A stretch of DNA of 64,000 nt from Halomonas colorata (GTDB lineage: Bacteria; Pseudomonadota; Gammaproteobacteria; Pseudomonadales; Halomonadaceae). Below are positions 38,281-47,413 of this stretch, one piece after another. The notes under the pieces were generated by a model, which saw nothing but the letters and a program-made list of their open reading frames with translations, was not told the origin of the DNA and did not search any database. The stretch covers positions 1-64,000 of the forward strand of contig NZ_JABUZA010000008.1 of NCBI RefSeq assembly GCF_014897985.1. Reading direction: 5' to 3'. The position numbers and the translations under genes are program-made. Positions within the stretch are counted from its first letter, which is position 1; each line of letters begins with the position of its first letter.

Positions 38281-39957
38281 TTAGTCGCCTTGGGCCGCCA
38301 TTTCAGCGCGCGAGCGTTTAAGCGCTGCGGCACACTCCATCGCAACCAAAATCGCCGCCATCAGCACCACAATATCCAGCACTAACAGGAACATGTTGCC
38401 CTGATTCCAGAAGGTACGCAGTTGGATAAGAAGCGCCAGAATAGTCATGACCAGCAAGAAGCACAGAGGCGCCAGGGTGTACCACATGGGGCGCCGCAGG
38501 CGTACCAACATAACCGTAATCACCAAGAGCGTTAGCCCGGCCAGCAGCTGGTTGGTGGTGCCAAACAGCGGCCAGATAATCAAGCCACCGGAGCCATTCG
38601 CACCGCCGGCGCCAAACGCCAGTAAAAGGCAGGTGCCAACGGCAAGTGCGGTTGCTAGCGAAGGTTTTTTCATCCATTGCTGGTTATAGATATCGCCCCA
38701 CTCTTGGAAGATATAGCGCTGCAAGCGTAAGCCGGTATCCATGGTAGTGCCTGCAAACAGCGCGGCCATGACGGTTAAAAGCGTCGCCGCGGTAGCCTGG
38801 GGCAGCCCAAGGCCGTTATGGATGATAAATGCCCCGCCTTCTACAAACGCATTTACCCCACCTTGGCCAAAGGCGCTGTACATGGCCTGCCAATCGCCAA
38901 ATGTCGCAAACCCTGCGGTGGCTGCCAGAATAGCCGCTAGCGCCAGCATGCCTTCGCCTACCGCACCAAAGTAGCCTACAAACCGCGCGTCGGTTTCTTT
39001 ATTGAGCTGCTTGGAAGTGGTACCTGAAGAGACCAGCCCGTGAAAGCCTGATATTGCACCGCAAGCAATCGTTACAAAAAGCAGCGGTATCATCGAAGGC
39101 GTGCCGGCAGGCACATTGTCATTAAAGGCAGGCGCGACCAGCGTTGGGTTAAGCAGTACCAGCGCTCCGTAAAGAATCAGCAGGCCGATAAATAGCTGCA
39201 AACCGTTGATGTAGTCCCGTGGCTGCAGCAGCATCCATACCGGTAAAAGTGATGCGATGGCCGCGTAGCCAAATAGAATTATGATCCAGATCGCATTACC
39301 CGACATCCCGGCAACTTCGGCTGGCATTTGTACGGGCACCATAGGACCAATGCCAATCAGCGCATAAAGAGCGATAACGCCTACTACAGATACCACCGCT
39401 AGGCTCATTATCCGCCGATAGATCAGTTGGCCAATGATCAGGGCCACAAAAATCGCGCCCCAAACCGGCACCACCGCACTGGGGAAATTCATCATCAACC
39501 CGGCAATTACCACGGCAAACACGGCATTGACCATGAGCAGCACCAGGAAGATCACGATCATGAAAATGCTGCGGGCCCGCTTACCCACCACATCGCCCGT
39601 CAAGGCGCCTACCGATTTGGCTTTATTGCGCACGCTTGCCCAAATAGCGCCAAAATCATGTACACCGGCAAAAAAGATGGTGCCAAACACCACCCATAAA
39701 AACGCGGGTGCCCAGCCCCATATTACTGCAATAGCAGGCCCTACTATGGGTGCCGCCCCAGCAACCGAGGTGAAGTGATGCCCCCAGAGCACGAAGCGGT
39801 TGGTCGGTACATAGTCGATACCGTCTTCGAATTCATGGGCAGGGGTTTTGAAATTGGGGTCTAACTTATAGATCTTTTGAGCAATAAATTTGGAATACAC
39901 AAAGTATCCTAAAGCCATTGCCCCAAGTCCGATTAATAGCAGGATAACAGCACTCAT
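38281..39957 (-). CDS. cstA: carbon starvation protein CstA (pyruvate/peptide transporter)
   Basis: CstA family members import pyruvate or peptides when carbon is scarce. The protein is a polytopic inner-membrane carrier with about 14-16 helices; family motifs are 'PAHEFEDGIDYVPTNRFVLW', 'HHFTSVAGAAPIVGPAIAVI' and 'ISGFHGLVSSGTTSKQL'. At 558 residues it is shorter than E. coli CstA (701) and like the compact Gram-negative/Gram-positive form. The ATG at 39957 lies 8 bases after AGGAG; a GTG two codons earlier is less likely. Downstream genes are the cory-CC-star gene and the ArsA-like ATPase. Confidence 0.95.
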   Translation of the reverse strand: MSAVILLLIGLGAMALGYFVYSKFIAQKIYKLDPNFKTPAHEFEDGIDYVPTNRFVLWGHHFTSVAGAAPIVGPAIAVIWGWAPAFLWVVFGTIFFAGVHDFGAIWASVRNKAKSVGALTGDVVGKRARSIFMIVIFLVLLMVNAVFAVVIAGLMMNFPSAVVPVWGAIFVALIIGQLIYRRIMSLAVVSVVGVIALYALIGIGPMVPVQMPAEVAGMSGNAIWIIILFGYAAIASLLPVWMLLQPRDYINGLQLFIGLLILYGALVLLNPTLVAPAFNDNVPAGTPSMIPLLFVTIACGAISGFHGLVSSGTTSKQLNKETDARFVGYFGAVGEGMLALAAILAATAGFATFGDWQAMYSAFGQGGVNAFVEGGAFIIHNGLGLPQATAATLLTVMAALFAGTTMDTGLRLQRYIFQEWGDIYNQQWMKKPSLATALAVGTCLLLAFGAGGANGSGGLIIWPLFGTTNQLLAGLTLLVITVMLVRLRRPMWYTLAPLCFLLVMTILALLIQLRTFWNQGNMFLLVLDIVVLMAAILVAMECAAALKRSRAEMAAQGD

Positions 39958-40217
39958 ATGCACGGCTCCTTTGGTAATGATTGTTGTTGTTTATTAAAAC
40001 CAAGGCACGTATAGGTGTTTCTGTTTACATGTTGGTACGGCTTATTGAATACGTCTATGCCTAAATTCCTTTAAACCCCACTCTTCATCCAAAAGTCGTA
40101 AGCTGGCGTCCGCATTGGCTTTCTATTCGGCCAAGGTCGTCTTGGCTCGTCCTGCTTGGCTATCTACACTCTTAATGGTGTAGCGTATTTTAAATAACAA
40201 CCGATTAGGTGGGCTCC

Positions 40218-40592
40218 ATGGCAAAAGTGCTGGTGGTCGATGACGAACCGAACATTGTGCTATCGATCGAGTTTTTAATGGAGCAGGCAGGGTTTGAAGT
40301 TACCAGTGCAGCCGATGGTGAACAGGCACTTGAACAGGTAGCGACCCATACGCCAGATGTCGTGCTACTGGATATCAGCCTTCCAGGCATTAGCGGGTTC
40401 GATGTGTTAGAAGCACTGCGCACCCGCCCGGCGACGGCATTACTACCGGTTATCATGCTCACGGCCCATGGGCGAGAGGTAGAGCGAGAGAAGGGATTTG
40501 CGCTGGGCGCTAACGCCTACATTACCAAGCCGTTTTCAACCCAGACCCTTGTCGATCAAGTGCAAGCCGTGCTGGCAGAGAAAACCTTATGA
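40218..40592 (+). CDS. single-domain response regulator (receiver only)
   Basis: The 124-residue protein is a CheY-like receiver. The acidic pocket is in 'LVVDDEPNI', the phospho-acceptor Asp in [10 protein letters not shown], and the conserved Lys in 'YITKPFS'. There is no output domain. The ATG at 40218 follows AGGTGG and is preferred over a GTG at 40209. It overlaps the next gene by 4 bases. The most likely partner is the hybrid-like SSF kinase 2.3 kb downstream (42873-45602). With no DNA-binding domain it must act through protein contact, perhaps with the exonuclease-kinase protein beside it. Confidence 0.93.
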   Translation: MAKVLVVDDEPNIVLSIEFLMEQAGFEVTSAADGEQALEQVATHTPDVVLLDISLPGISGFDVLEALRTRPATALLPVIMLTAHGREVEREKGFALGANAYITKPFSTQTLVDQVQAVLAEKTL

Positions 40593-42670
40593 CGCCCAAG
40601 GGGCTGCCTAAACGACAGCGCTTGATTGGCGCCTGGTTGTTACTAACCGCTTTTAGCCTGCTAGGCGGCGCCCTGTTTGCCGTGTGGCTGGAGAGCCAAT
40701 TGGAAGTGACCGGCGTCTATCAGCTGCTGCTCTGGCTGGGATGCTTTTCAGGTGGCGCCACAATATTTGCAGTGGGTTTATTGCTTGAACGCATGCTGTT
40801 TAGTCCTGTGCGTCAGCTACAGGCGCAGCTCGCCCGCTTGGTTGCCAACCCTGATACTGAAGATTTCTCGCAACCACAGGGCTGGCTGAAAGGATTAGCT
40901 CCGGACTTGCGCCGCGCGCAGGAGAGCTGGCAGTCAGACCGACGTAGCCTGCATAGAGCCCATGCGGACGGCGCCAAAAGCGCTACCCGCATTCGAAAAG
41001 AGCTTGAGGCCTTGCTTCAAGTGCTGGAAACGCCCCTTCTGCTTTACGATAAACACCGCCGCTTGATGCTCTTTAATCAGGCGGCCGAGCAGTTTTTTGC
41101 TGGCATACCTAGCTTGGGTCTGGGTAAGCGGCTCGAAGCGCTGTTTCCACTGGCGAGTTTGCAACAAACCCTAAGCCAGTTGCCAGCCGATGGTACCCAG
41201 CGAGAACTCCTGGTGCCTTGCGATTGCCGCTGGCTGAAAGTAATCGTACGCCGCGTGCCCGAAAGCCAGGATGAAACGCTGATTACCTGTAGCGATGCGA
41301 CAGCTGCCTGGACAAACGAAAGAGGCGTTCGTGCAGAGCTTGCGCAAATGCTCACCCCGTTGCGCCAACATACGGCAAGCCTGGTAACCGCCACCGACGC
41401 ACTTAGCCAGCTGCGCCAGCACGATCATACAAGCGGCTCCCTTGCCCACCGTCTGGAGCAGGTGGCGAATGAAGAAAGTATCGCCCTGAGTGAGACAGTG
41501 GCCAGGGTTGGCGGGCTTATCGAAGCCATACAGCAACAAGGCGAGCGTCTTACCTCCATATGGTCCAATGATTTCTGGCAAATGTTGGACGACTACCTGG
41601 ACCCAGCGCACCGCCTGATTACCCCGATTGGGGTGCCTGCATGGTTTAAAGGCGATGCCCCGGCCCTCATGGCACTGTTTAACTCGCTGGTTAAACACCT
41701 TAGCGATTATTTTAAAAACAATCTCAATGACAATATCAAGAACAGCATTTTTGAGGGCGAAGTCTCTATCAGCTCTAAACATACCTACCTGGACCTTATA
41801 TGGTTGGGCCCGCCAATACCCGAACGCGAACTTAACCAGTGGCGCCAACAAATATTGGATGCACTTCCTCTAAGCCCTAGCGCTGCCGACGTACTGCGTC
41901 AGCATGCCAGTGACGTATGGAGTATCCAGGACACCGACGGTCAGCATGCACGTCTTCGCTTACCCTTGCCTTCTGTTGAGCAAAGTGAGGCACCGCGCGT
42001 CGTTACTCCCCGCCCTGAATTTCATGACTTTGGGATTGCCGATTTACCCCCTCCGGACGCCGCCTTGGCCAACTGCCCCTTACGTAGCCTGGAGCTGGTT
42101 ATTTTTGATACTGAAACAACAGGGCTCGAGCTTCGCCGAGGCGACACCGTCATTAGTTTAGGCGCCTGCCGTATCGTCAACGGGCGCTTATTGGCCAGCG
42201 ATGTGTTTGATCACTACGTTAACCCGCAACGGCCGATTCCTGCGGCAAGCACCGCTATCCATGGGATTACCGATAATGATGTTATCGATGCGGCATCACT
42301 AATACCCGTACTGGCACACTTTCATGATTACATCGGTGACGCGGTGTTACTTGCCCATAATGCCGCCTTTGATATGCTCGCAATTAGCCAAAATAGCGTT
42401 TTATTCGATATGCCCCTGCTGGATACCTTGCTAATTTCACGAGCATTAGATGAAGCACTCGACGGCCATGACCTGGACAGCCTTGTACAGCGCTATGGAT
42501 TAATATTTCCCACAGGAATGCGCCATACGGCGTTGGGTGATGCCCGGGTGACCGGAGAGCTTTGGCTTGCTCTATTGCCTCGGTTGGAAGCGCGCGGTAT
42601 TACGACGCTTGAGCAGCTACTGCACTTTCAAGCAAGCGCGTTTGACCGCGAGGATGCCAGCGCCTCATGA
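40589..42670 (+). CDS. membrane protein with decayed kinase region and DnaQ-type 3'-5' exonuclease
   Basis: Two membrane helices (about 15-35 and 42-65) are followed by a PAS-like domain (about 140-240), a region that resembles a histidine kinase whose H-box and ATP-binding motifs have decayed (about 245-470), and a DEDDh exonuclease (about 505-680). Exonuclease motifs are [29 protein letters not shown] and HTALGDARV, all four acidic residues and the His present. It is 693 residues. The combination fits a protein family known beside DctB/CrbS-type systems; the nucleic-acid substrate and why it is membrane-bound are unknown. It overlaps the receiver gene and the next small gene by 4 bases each. 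Confidence 0.85.
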   Translation: MTPKGLPKRQRLIGAWLLLTAFSLLGGALFAVWLESQLEVTGVYQLLLWLGCFSGGATIFAVGLLLERMLFSPVRQLQAQLARLVANPDTEDFSQPQGWLKGLAPDLRRAQESWQSDRRSLHRAHADGAKSATRIRKELEALLQVLETPLLLYDKHRRLMLFNQAAEQFFAGIPSLGLGKRLEALFPLASLQQTLSQLPADGTQRELLVPCDCRWLKVIVRRVPESQDETLITCSDATAAWTNERGVRAELAQMLTPLRQHTASLVTATDALSQLRQHDHTSGSLAHRLEQVANEESIALSETVARVGGLIEAIQQQGERLTSIWSNDFWQMLDDYLDPAHRLITPIGVPAWFKGDAPALMALFNSLVKHLSDYFKNNLNDNIKNSIFEGEVSISSKHTYLDLIWLGPPIPERELNQWRQQILDALPLSPSAADVLRQHASDVWSIQDTDGQHARLRLPLPSVEQSEAPRVVTPRPEFHDFGIADLPPPDAALANCPLRSLELVIFDTETTGLELRRGDTVISLGACRIVNGRLLASDVFDHYVNPQRPIPAASTAIHGITDNDVIDAASLIPVLAHFHDYIGDAVLLAHNAAFDMLAISQNSVLFDMPLLDTLLISRALDEALDGHDLDSLVQRYGLIFPTGMRHTALGDARVTGELWLALLPRLEARGITTLEQLLHFQASAFDREDASAS

Positions 42671-42870
42671 AGCCTTCAAACCCACGCTATCGTGAAAGGC
42701 TGTTGGTGCTGGTCATTCTGGCACTAATACTTTTTTGCCCGCCGTTATTACTAGTGATCGACCGCCTCCCAACGTTAAGTATTGGCTGGTTACCGATGTA
42801 TCTTTTTTGTAGCTGGGCCTTGATTATTGGCCTGACCGCGTGGCTGATGGAACCTACTACAAGGCGATAA
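42667..42870 (+). CDS. small two-helix membrane protein, symporter companion type
   Basis: The 67-residue protein has two membrane helices (about 10-30 and 40-60) and a short basic N-terminus. Small two-helix proteins (DUF3311 or DUF4212-like) commonly sit just before SSF symporters and are thought to assist them; this one ends 2 bases before the SSF-kinase start. The exact family is uncertain. Its ATG overlaps the exonuclease-gene stop by 4 bases. Confidence 0.75.
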   Translation: MKPSNPRYRERLLVLVILALILFCPPLLLVIDRLPTLSIGWLPMYLFCSWALIIGLTAWLMEPTTRR

Positions 42871-42872
42871 TC

Positions 42873-45602
42873 ATGCGAACGGATGCGCTGATACTAAGTG
42901 CGGTGTTCGGTTATTTAGGGCTGCTGTTTCTGGTGGCGGCCTGGGGTGATCGACGCGCCGAACAGGATCGTTCTATCATTAATTCGCCGACTGTCTACGC
43001 ACTTTCCATTGCGGTTTACTGTACCGCGTGGACCTTTTACGGAAGCGTAGGGCGGGCAGCGCAATTTGGTCCAAGCTTTTTACTTATCTATCTTGGGCCA
43101 ACGCTTGCGATGATGCTATCACCGTTTATCATCCGCAAGATGGTACGCATTGCCGCGCGCCAGCGGCTGACCTCCATCGCGGATTTTATTAGTGCGCGAT
43201 ACGGCAAAAGCGTCGGCCTTGGTGCGTTAGTGGCACTCATATCGCTGATTACCATTACGCCCTATATCGCGCTGCAATTAAAAGCGATTACGGTTAGCCA
43301 TGCAGTGCTGATCAATTATCCCCAAAGCGCCGATTCGATACTGTATAACGAGCGCTTCTGGATGGATCGGTCACTCTGGGTGGCCCTCGTATTAGCCGTA
43401 TTTATCATTTTATTCGGTACCCGCCATCTGGACGCCAGTGAACGCCACGAAGGCATGGTGGCAGCCATTGCCCTGGAATCGCTGGTCAAGCTGATGGCCT
43501 TCTTAGCGGTAGGCATTTTTGTTGTTTTCATTCTATTTGAAGGGCCAGGCGCGCTTTTTGCCCAGGTTGCCCAAACGCCTGCGTTAAGCCAATTAATGCA
43601 GTTGGAGAGTGTACCGGGTGGAGCAACCGGCTGGGTGGGCATGTTGATTCTCGCCTTTCTGGCGTTTTTAACCTTGCCACGCCAGTTTCAGGTGCTGGTG
43701 GTGGAAAATGTCGATGAACAACATCTGGCTCGCGCCAGCTGGCTGTTTCCCCTTTATCTACTGCTGATCAACCTATTCGTTATACCCATCGCACTGGCGG
43801 GATTACTACTCGATGCGGGGGACCCAGACAGTTTTGTGCTTACGCTACCGCTTTCTGCAGGGCTCGAAGGCCTTCCCCTTCTGGTTTTTATTGGCGGGCT
43901 TTCTGCGGCCACCGGCATGGTCATCGTTGAAACCATTGCACTCTCTACCATGGTCAGCAACCAATTGATCATGCCACTTTTATTACGCTCCAAAGCCCTG
44001 CATGTAGATAGCCACGGAGGCCTTGCCCGATTGCTGCTAAGAGTGCGCCGGGTAGCCATCGTGCTTATTTTGCTGCTTGGCTATCTCTATCACGCACTCA
44101 TTGGCGATACCTACAGTTTGGTTACTATTGGGCTGGTCTCTTTTGTCGGCGCGGCACAGTTTGCGCCAGCACTTCTGATTGGCCTTTATTGGCGTGGAGC
44201 AACCCGGCTGGGCGCAATGTATGGGTTAATCGCCGGTTTTTTAATCTGGGGCTATACGCTGCTTCTGCCCGGTTTTGCTCAATCCGGCTGGCTGGACGCA
44301 GCGCTGCTCACCGATGGCCCGTGGGGGGTTGGCTGGCTAACGCCCTATGCACTTTTTGGGTTGAAGGAATGGGATATCTATAGCCATTCACTCCTGTGGA
44401 GTATGCTCGCCAATGTAGGACTGTTAGTGGGAATTTCGCTATTTATGCGCCCCACCCCGCTTGAACAAACCCAGGCGGCATTGTTTACCGAGGCGCTCCA
44501 CCCCAACTTGCAAACCACGCCGCTCCAGCGTGGCCAAACCACCCAAGGCGCGCTTTATGAGCTGCTGGTTCGCTACTTGGGCTTTAAGGTTGCCTTGCGG
44601 GTTTTCTCAAAACGCACCCATAATTTTGAATTAACCCAGCCCCATCTACCCGCGTCGGATGACGTTATTATGCGCGCTGAGCAGGCGCTCGCGGGCTCGC
44701 TGGGCAACGCCTCGGCACGCATCCTGATCAACTCGGTGGTAAGAGGTGAAGCGCTCGATATTGAATCGATCCTGAGCATGCTGGATACCACCACGCAAAC
44801 GCTGGAATATAACCGTCAGTTAAAGCAGAAATCAGACGAGCTTGCGCGCATAGGACAAGACTTGCAAAGCGCCAATGACCGTCTCCGTGAGCTTGACCGC
44901 TTAAAAGATGAGTTTGTGGCCATGGTCAGTCATGAGCTACGCACGCCGCTTACTTCCATTCGTGCGTTTGCCGAAATTCTCGCAAGCCATCAGGACATCC
45001 CAGAAGCCAAGCGGCAGCATTTTTTGCAAGTAATGGTATTAGAGAGCCAGCGCCTATCACGCCTGATTGATGAAATTCTCGATCTGGCTCGCCTGGAAAG
45101 CGGTCGCATGCCTCTTAATGCCGTGCCGCTAGATTTGGCGGCAATTGCTGATCATAGCCTTGAAGCCATTGCGAGACTTCAGGAAGAACGCAACGTGAGC
45201 CTTACCGTTGCGATTGATGAACGGCCCGCCCACGTTATCGGCGACCCCGACCGTTTAGAGCAAATCATTATCAACCTATTGGATAACGCCAGTAAGTTTG
45301 CCAATCATGAAAATCCACGCGTTTTACTGCGCCTTTTCAAACACGATCAGCATATCTATCTATGCGTAGAAGATAACGGCATGGGTATTGAAGAGAAGGA
45401 GCGCGAGCAGGTATTTGAAAAATTTAATCAACTACTATCTAGTGATAAAGCAACGAGTAAGCGCCCAAAAGGCAGCGGCTTAGGGCTCCCCATAAGCCGG
45501 GCAATTGCTACGCATCTCGGTGGCAGGCTTTGGATAGAAGATGCCCAGGTGTTAAACGGCGCATGTTTTGTATTAGAGCTCTCTGAAGCCGTTAACACGT
45601 AA
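42873..45602 (+). CDS. SSF-transporter / histidine-kinase fusion (CbrA/CrbS-like)
   Basis: The N-terminal 530 residues are a sodium:solute symporter (SSF) domain with about 13 helices ('VYCTAWTFYGSVGRAAQFG' is typical of the kinase-linked SSF group). A linker with a coiled coil leads to a HisKA domain with phospho-acceptor His687 (MVSHELRTPLTS) and a HATPase domain with the N-box IIINLLDNASKF, G1 VEDNGMGI and G2 GSGLGLPIS. At 909 residues it resembles CbrA/CrbS, sensors that respond to acetate, histidine or other carboxylates; no STAC domain is obvious. The ATG at 42873 is chosen over a GTG at 42840 inside the previous gene. The probable partner is the single receiver at 40218. Confidence 0.93.
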   Translation: MRTDALILSAVFGYLGLLFLVAAWGDRRAEQDRSIINSPTVYALSIAVYCTAWTFYGSVGRAAQFGPSFLLIYLGPTLAMMLSPFIIRKMVRIAARQRLTSIADFISARYGKSVGLGALVALISLITITPYIALQLKAITVSHAVLINYPQSADSILYNERFWMDRSLWVALVLAVFIILFGTRHLDASERHEGMVAAIALESLVKLMAFLAVGIFVVFILFEGPGALFAQVAQTPALSQLMQLESVPGGATGWVGMLILAFLAFLTLPRQFQVLVVENVDEQHLARASWLFPLYLLLINLFVIPIALAGLLLDAGDPDSFVLTLPLSAGLEGLPLLVFIGGLSAATGMVIVETIALSTMVSNQLIMPLLLRSKALHVDSHGGLARLLLRVRRVAIVLILLLGYLYHALIGDTYSLVTIGLVSFVGAAQFAPALLIGLYWRGATRLGAMYGLIAGFLIWGYTLLLPGFAQSGWLDAALLTDGPWGVGWLTPYALFGLKEWDIYSHSLLWSMLANVGLLVGISLFMRPTPLEQTQAALFTEALHPNLQTTPLQRGQTTQGALYELLVRYLGFKVALRVFSKRTHNFELTQPHLPASDDVIMRAEQALAGSLGNASARILINSVVRGEALDIESILSMLDTTTQTLEYNRQLKQKSDELARIGQDLQSANDRLRELDRLKDEFVAMVSHELRTPLTSIRAFAEILASHQDIPEAKRQHFLQVMVLESQRLSRLIDEILDLARLESGRMPLNAVPLDLAAIADHSLEAIARLQEERNVSLTVAIDERPAHVIGDPDRLEQIIINLLDNASKFANHENPRVLLRLFKHDQHIYLCVEDNGMGIEEKEREQVFEKFNQLLSSDKATSKRPKGSGLGLPISRAIATHLGGRLWIEDAQVLNGACFVLELSEAVNT

Positions 45603-45712
45603 TGACCATGTATTGACATAACAATGACAATCGCACTAGCGTTAAGCAACCCACTTAAGCTATTCTTTTACTAATTAAGCTTCATTCAAAGTGGTTGTTC
45701 ACGGAAGATCTG

Positions 45713-46933
45713 ATGCAGAATCAACAAGACCAGTCTTTTAATGAGAATAGCAACAATTATACTATTGCGATACAGCCTATTGTAGATAGCAACTTACAAC
45801 ATGTAGCAGACGAACTGTTGTATCGTTCTAGCGACGCTTGTAATTCAGCCCACATTGATGATGATGTCCAAGCAACAGCGCGTGCATGCGCCGTTGCTGT
45901 CTATGAAATTGGGCTTGAGAATCTTTGCGGATCACGTCAACTTTTTATCAATGCCTCTTACGGTTGGCTTACCAATCCCAATTTGCAAGGCTTGCCGAGC
46001 CAGCAAATTGTTATCGAAGTGCTTGAAAATACGCCTGTAAATCAAGAAGTGCTTACGTCTTTACAGTCTTTAAAGCAACAAGGTTACACGATAGCACTTG
46101 ACGATTTTATATTAGATAAAAACAATGAGAAGTTATTACCTTATTGCGATATTGTCAAAATTGACATTTCAAACCCAATACAAAAAGAAGTCATAAAAAA
46201 ACTGGTGTCTCAAGGTTTTACATTACTAGCCGAACGCGTAGAAACACAGCATGAATTTGAACTATGCCAATCCTTAGGCTTTACGCTATTTCAAGGCTAT
46301 TTTTACGAAAAACCTAAAACTCAGGCATCTGGCTCGATTCGACGCACGGCCTCTCGGGCTAATCAACTGCAACTTTTAGCTTGTCTTTATAGTGAAAATG
46401 CTAGCTTAGCAAATATTGGATCTTTGATCACAAGAGATCCTTACTTATTAAGCGCAGTATTTAAACGGGCAAATTCAGCTGAAAAAGGAGCCGGCAAGCC
46501 TACCACCAAACTCATCAATTGCTTGCAAATGATTGGTTTGAAAGAACTTAGAACACTTGTTTCAATACTCATGTTAGCTAGCAACAGCCCAGCTAGTCGC
46601 TTGAACTTAATAAAAGCATTAACAAGAGCTTTTGCATGCGAGATAGTAGCTGAGCAAAGACATATTGATGAGCAAGAAAGCTTTATCACAGGCTTGTTCT
46701 CATTAATGCCCTCTATCTTAGAAATAGATTTAAAAGCAGTGTTAAAAGAAATTCATCTAGGCAAAAAAATTGAAAACGCCTTAAAGAAACAAGCAGGACC
46801 GCTTGGAGAGCTATTGAGAGACATCAAGGTCGCAGAGACAAGCACTATGCCCAATGACTTCCCAGCAAATACGATGCTTAGAGCGGCTGCACAAGCAAGG
46901 GCACTGATTGATACTCACGCATCAACAACCTAA
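45713..46933 (+). CDS. EAL-like / HDOD signalling protein (YuxH type), probably without PDE activity
   Basis: The EAL-like N-terminal domain (about 15-215) has DELLYR in place of EALxR, 'LFINASYG', 'IVIEVLENT', 'ALDDF' and 'AERVET', but loop 6 after DDF is drifted, and metal-site residues are only partly kept. A HDOD domain (about 220-400) follows, with 'RDPYLLSAVFKRANSAEKG'. This architecture is like YuxH proteins, which mostly lack c-di-GMP hydrolysis. The gene has a noticeably lower GC content and different codon use than its neighbours, hinting at transfer or relaxed selection. The start at 45713 has GGAAGATC; a longer frame starts at 45695. Confidence 0.8.
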   Translation: MQNQQDQSFNENSNNYTIAIQPIVDSNLQHVADELLYRSSDACNSAHIDDDVQATARACAVAVYEIGLENLCGSRQLFINASYGWLTNPNLQGLPSQQIVIEVLENTPVNQEVLTSLQSLKQQGYTIALDDFILDKNNEKLLPYCDIVKIDISNPIQKEVIKKLVSQGFTLLAERVETQHEFELCQSLGFTLFQGYFYEKPKTQASGSIRRTASRANQLQLLACLYSENASLANIGSLITRDPYLLSAVFKRANSAEKGAGKPTTKLINCLQMIGLKELRTLVSILMLASNSPASRLNLIKALTRAFACEIVAEQRHIDEQESFITGLFSLMPSILEIDLKAVLKEIHLGKKIENALKKQAGPLGELLRDIKVAETSTMPNDFPANTMLRAAAQARALIDTHASTT

Positions 46934-47033
46934 AGCTAGTATTTTAGGCAGTTAATGTTAACTAAAAGCGACACATCGAAAGCAATTAGCGCGACTACTT
47001 GATCATGCCTTCAAGCAAGCCGTCATTTATTAA

Positions 47034-47357
47034 CTAATGACTTGCCTGGCGGGGATCGGGTTCAAAAATAGCCTCGCCTACTTCATCAATGTAGCGCTGC
47101 GCTTTGGTCACCATCATGGCGTCGCAGGCATCACGGCTGGGTAACATATCAGAGCGTTCAAAACGGTGTTCGCGGGGTTCTCCGCTATCGCTTGGCTGCT
47201 TGATCCATCCGCTGACGCGGTATTGGCCGCTTTGCTGATCGGGCTGAGAAATAATCAAAAAGCCTTTGTATTCCACCGGGTCAGCCGCGTTGACACCCGC
47301 GTTAGGGGCTCCGCTACCTTCACCGCCAAACAGACCTGAAAAGAGCTTCTTAAACAT
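47034..47357 (-). CDS. HlyU-family protein
   Basis: The 107-residue protein matches the HlyU Pfam family: 'VEYKGFLIISQPDQQSGQYR', 'REHRFERSDMLPSRDACDAM' and 'KAQRYIDEVGEAIF' are its core. The name comes from a Vibrio regulator but most members lack evidence of DNA binding; the role is unknown. AGGAG precedes the ATG at 47357. It is located after the argG terminator on the same strand. Confidence 0.8.
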   Translation of the reverse strand: MFKKLFSGLFGGEGSGAPNAGVNAADPVEYKGFLIISQPDQQSGQYRVSGWIKQPSDSGEPREHRFERSDMLPSRDACDAMMVTKAQRYIDEVGEAIFEPDPRQASH

Positions 47358-47375
47358 ACTGGCTCCTAGCGTTAT

Positions 47376-47402
47376 AAAAAAAGCGGCAGGAGAACCTGCC
47401 GC
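47376..47402 (-). terminator. Rho-independent terminator of argG
   Basis: GCGGCAGG (47383-47390) pairs with CCTGCCGC (47395-47402); on the minus strand a T-run (47376-47382) follows, 12 bases after the argG stop. Confidence 0.9.
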
Positions 47403-47413
47403 CTTTAACGGGA

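Noticed and set aside
41171..41851. 226-codon open frame opposite the exonuclease gene
   Set aside because: Opposite strand of a real gene; composition reflects the codon pattern of that gene.
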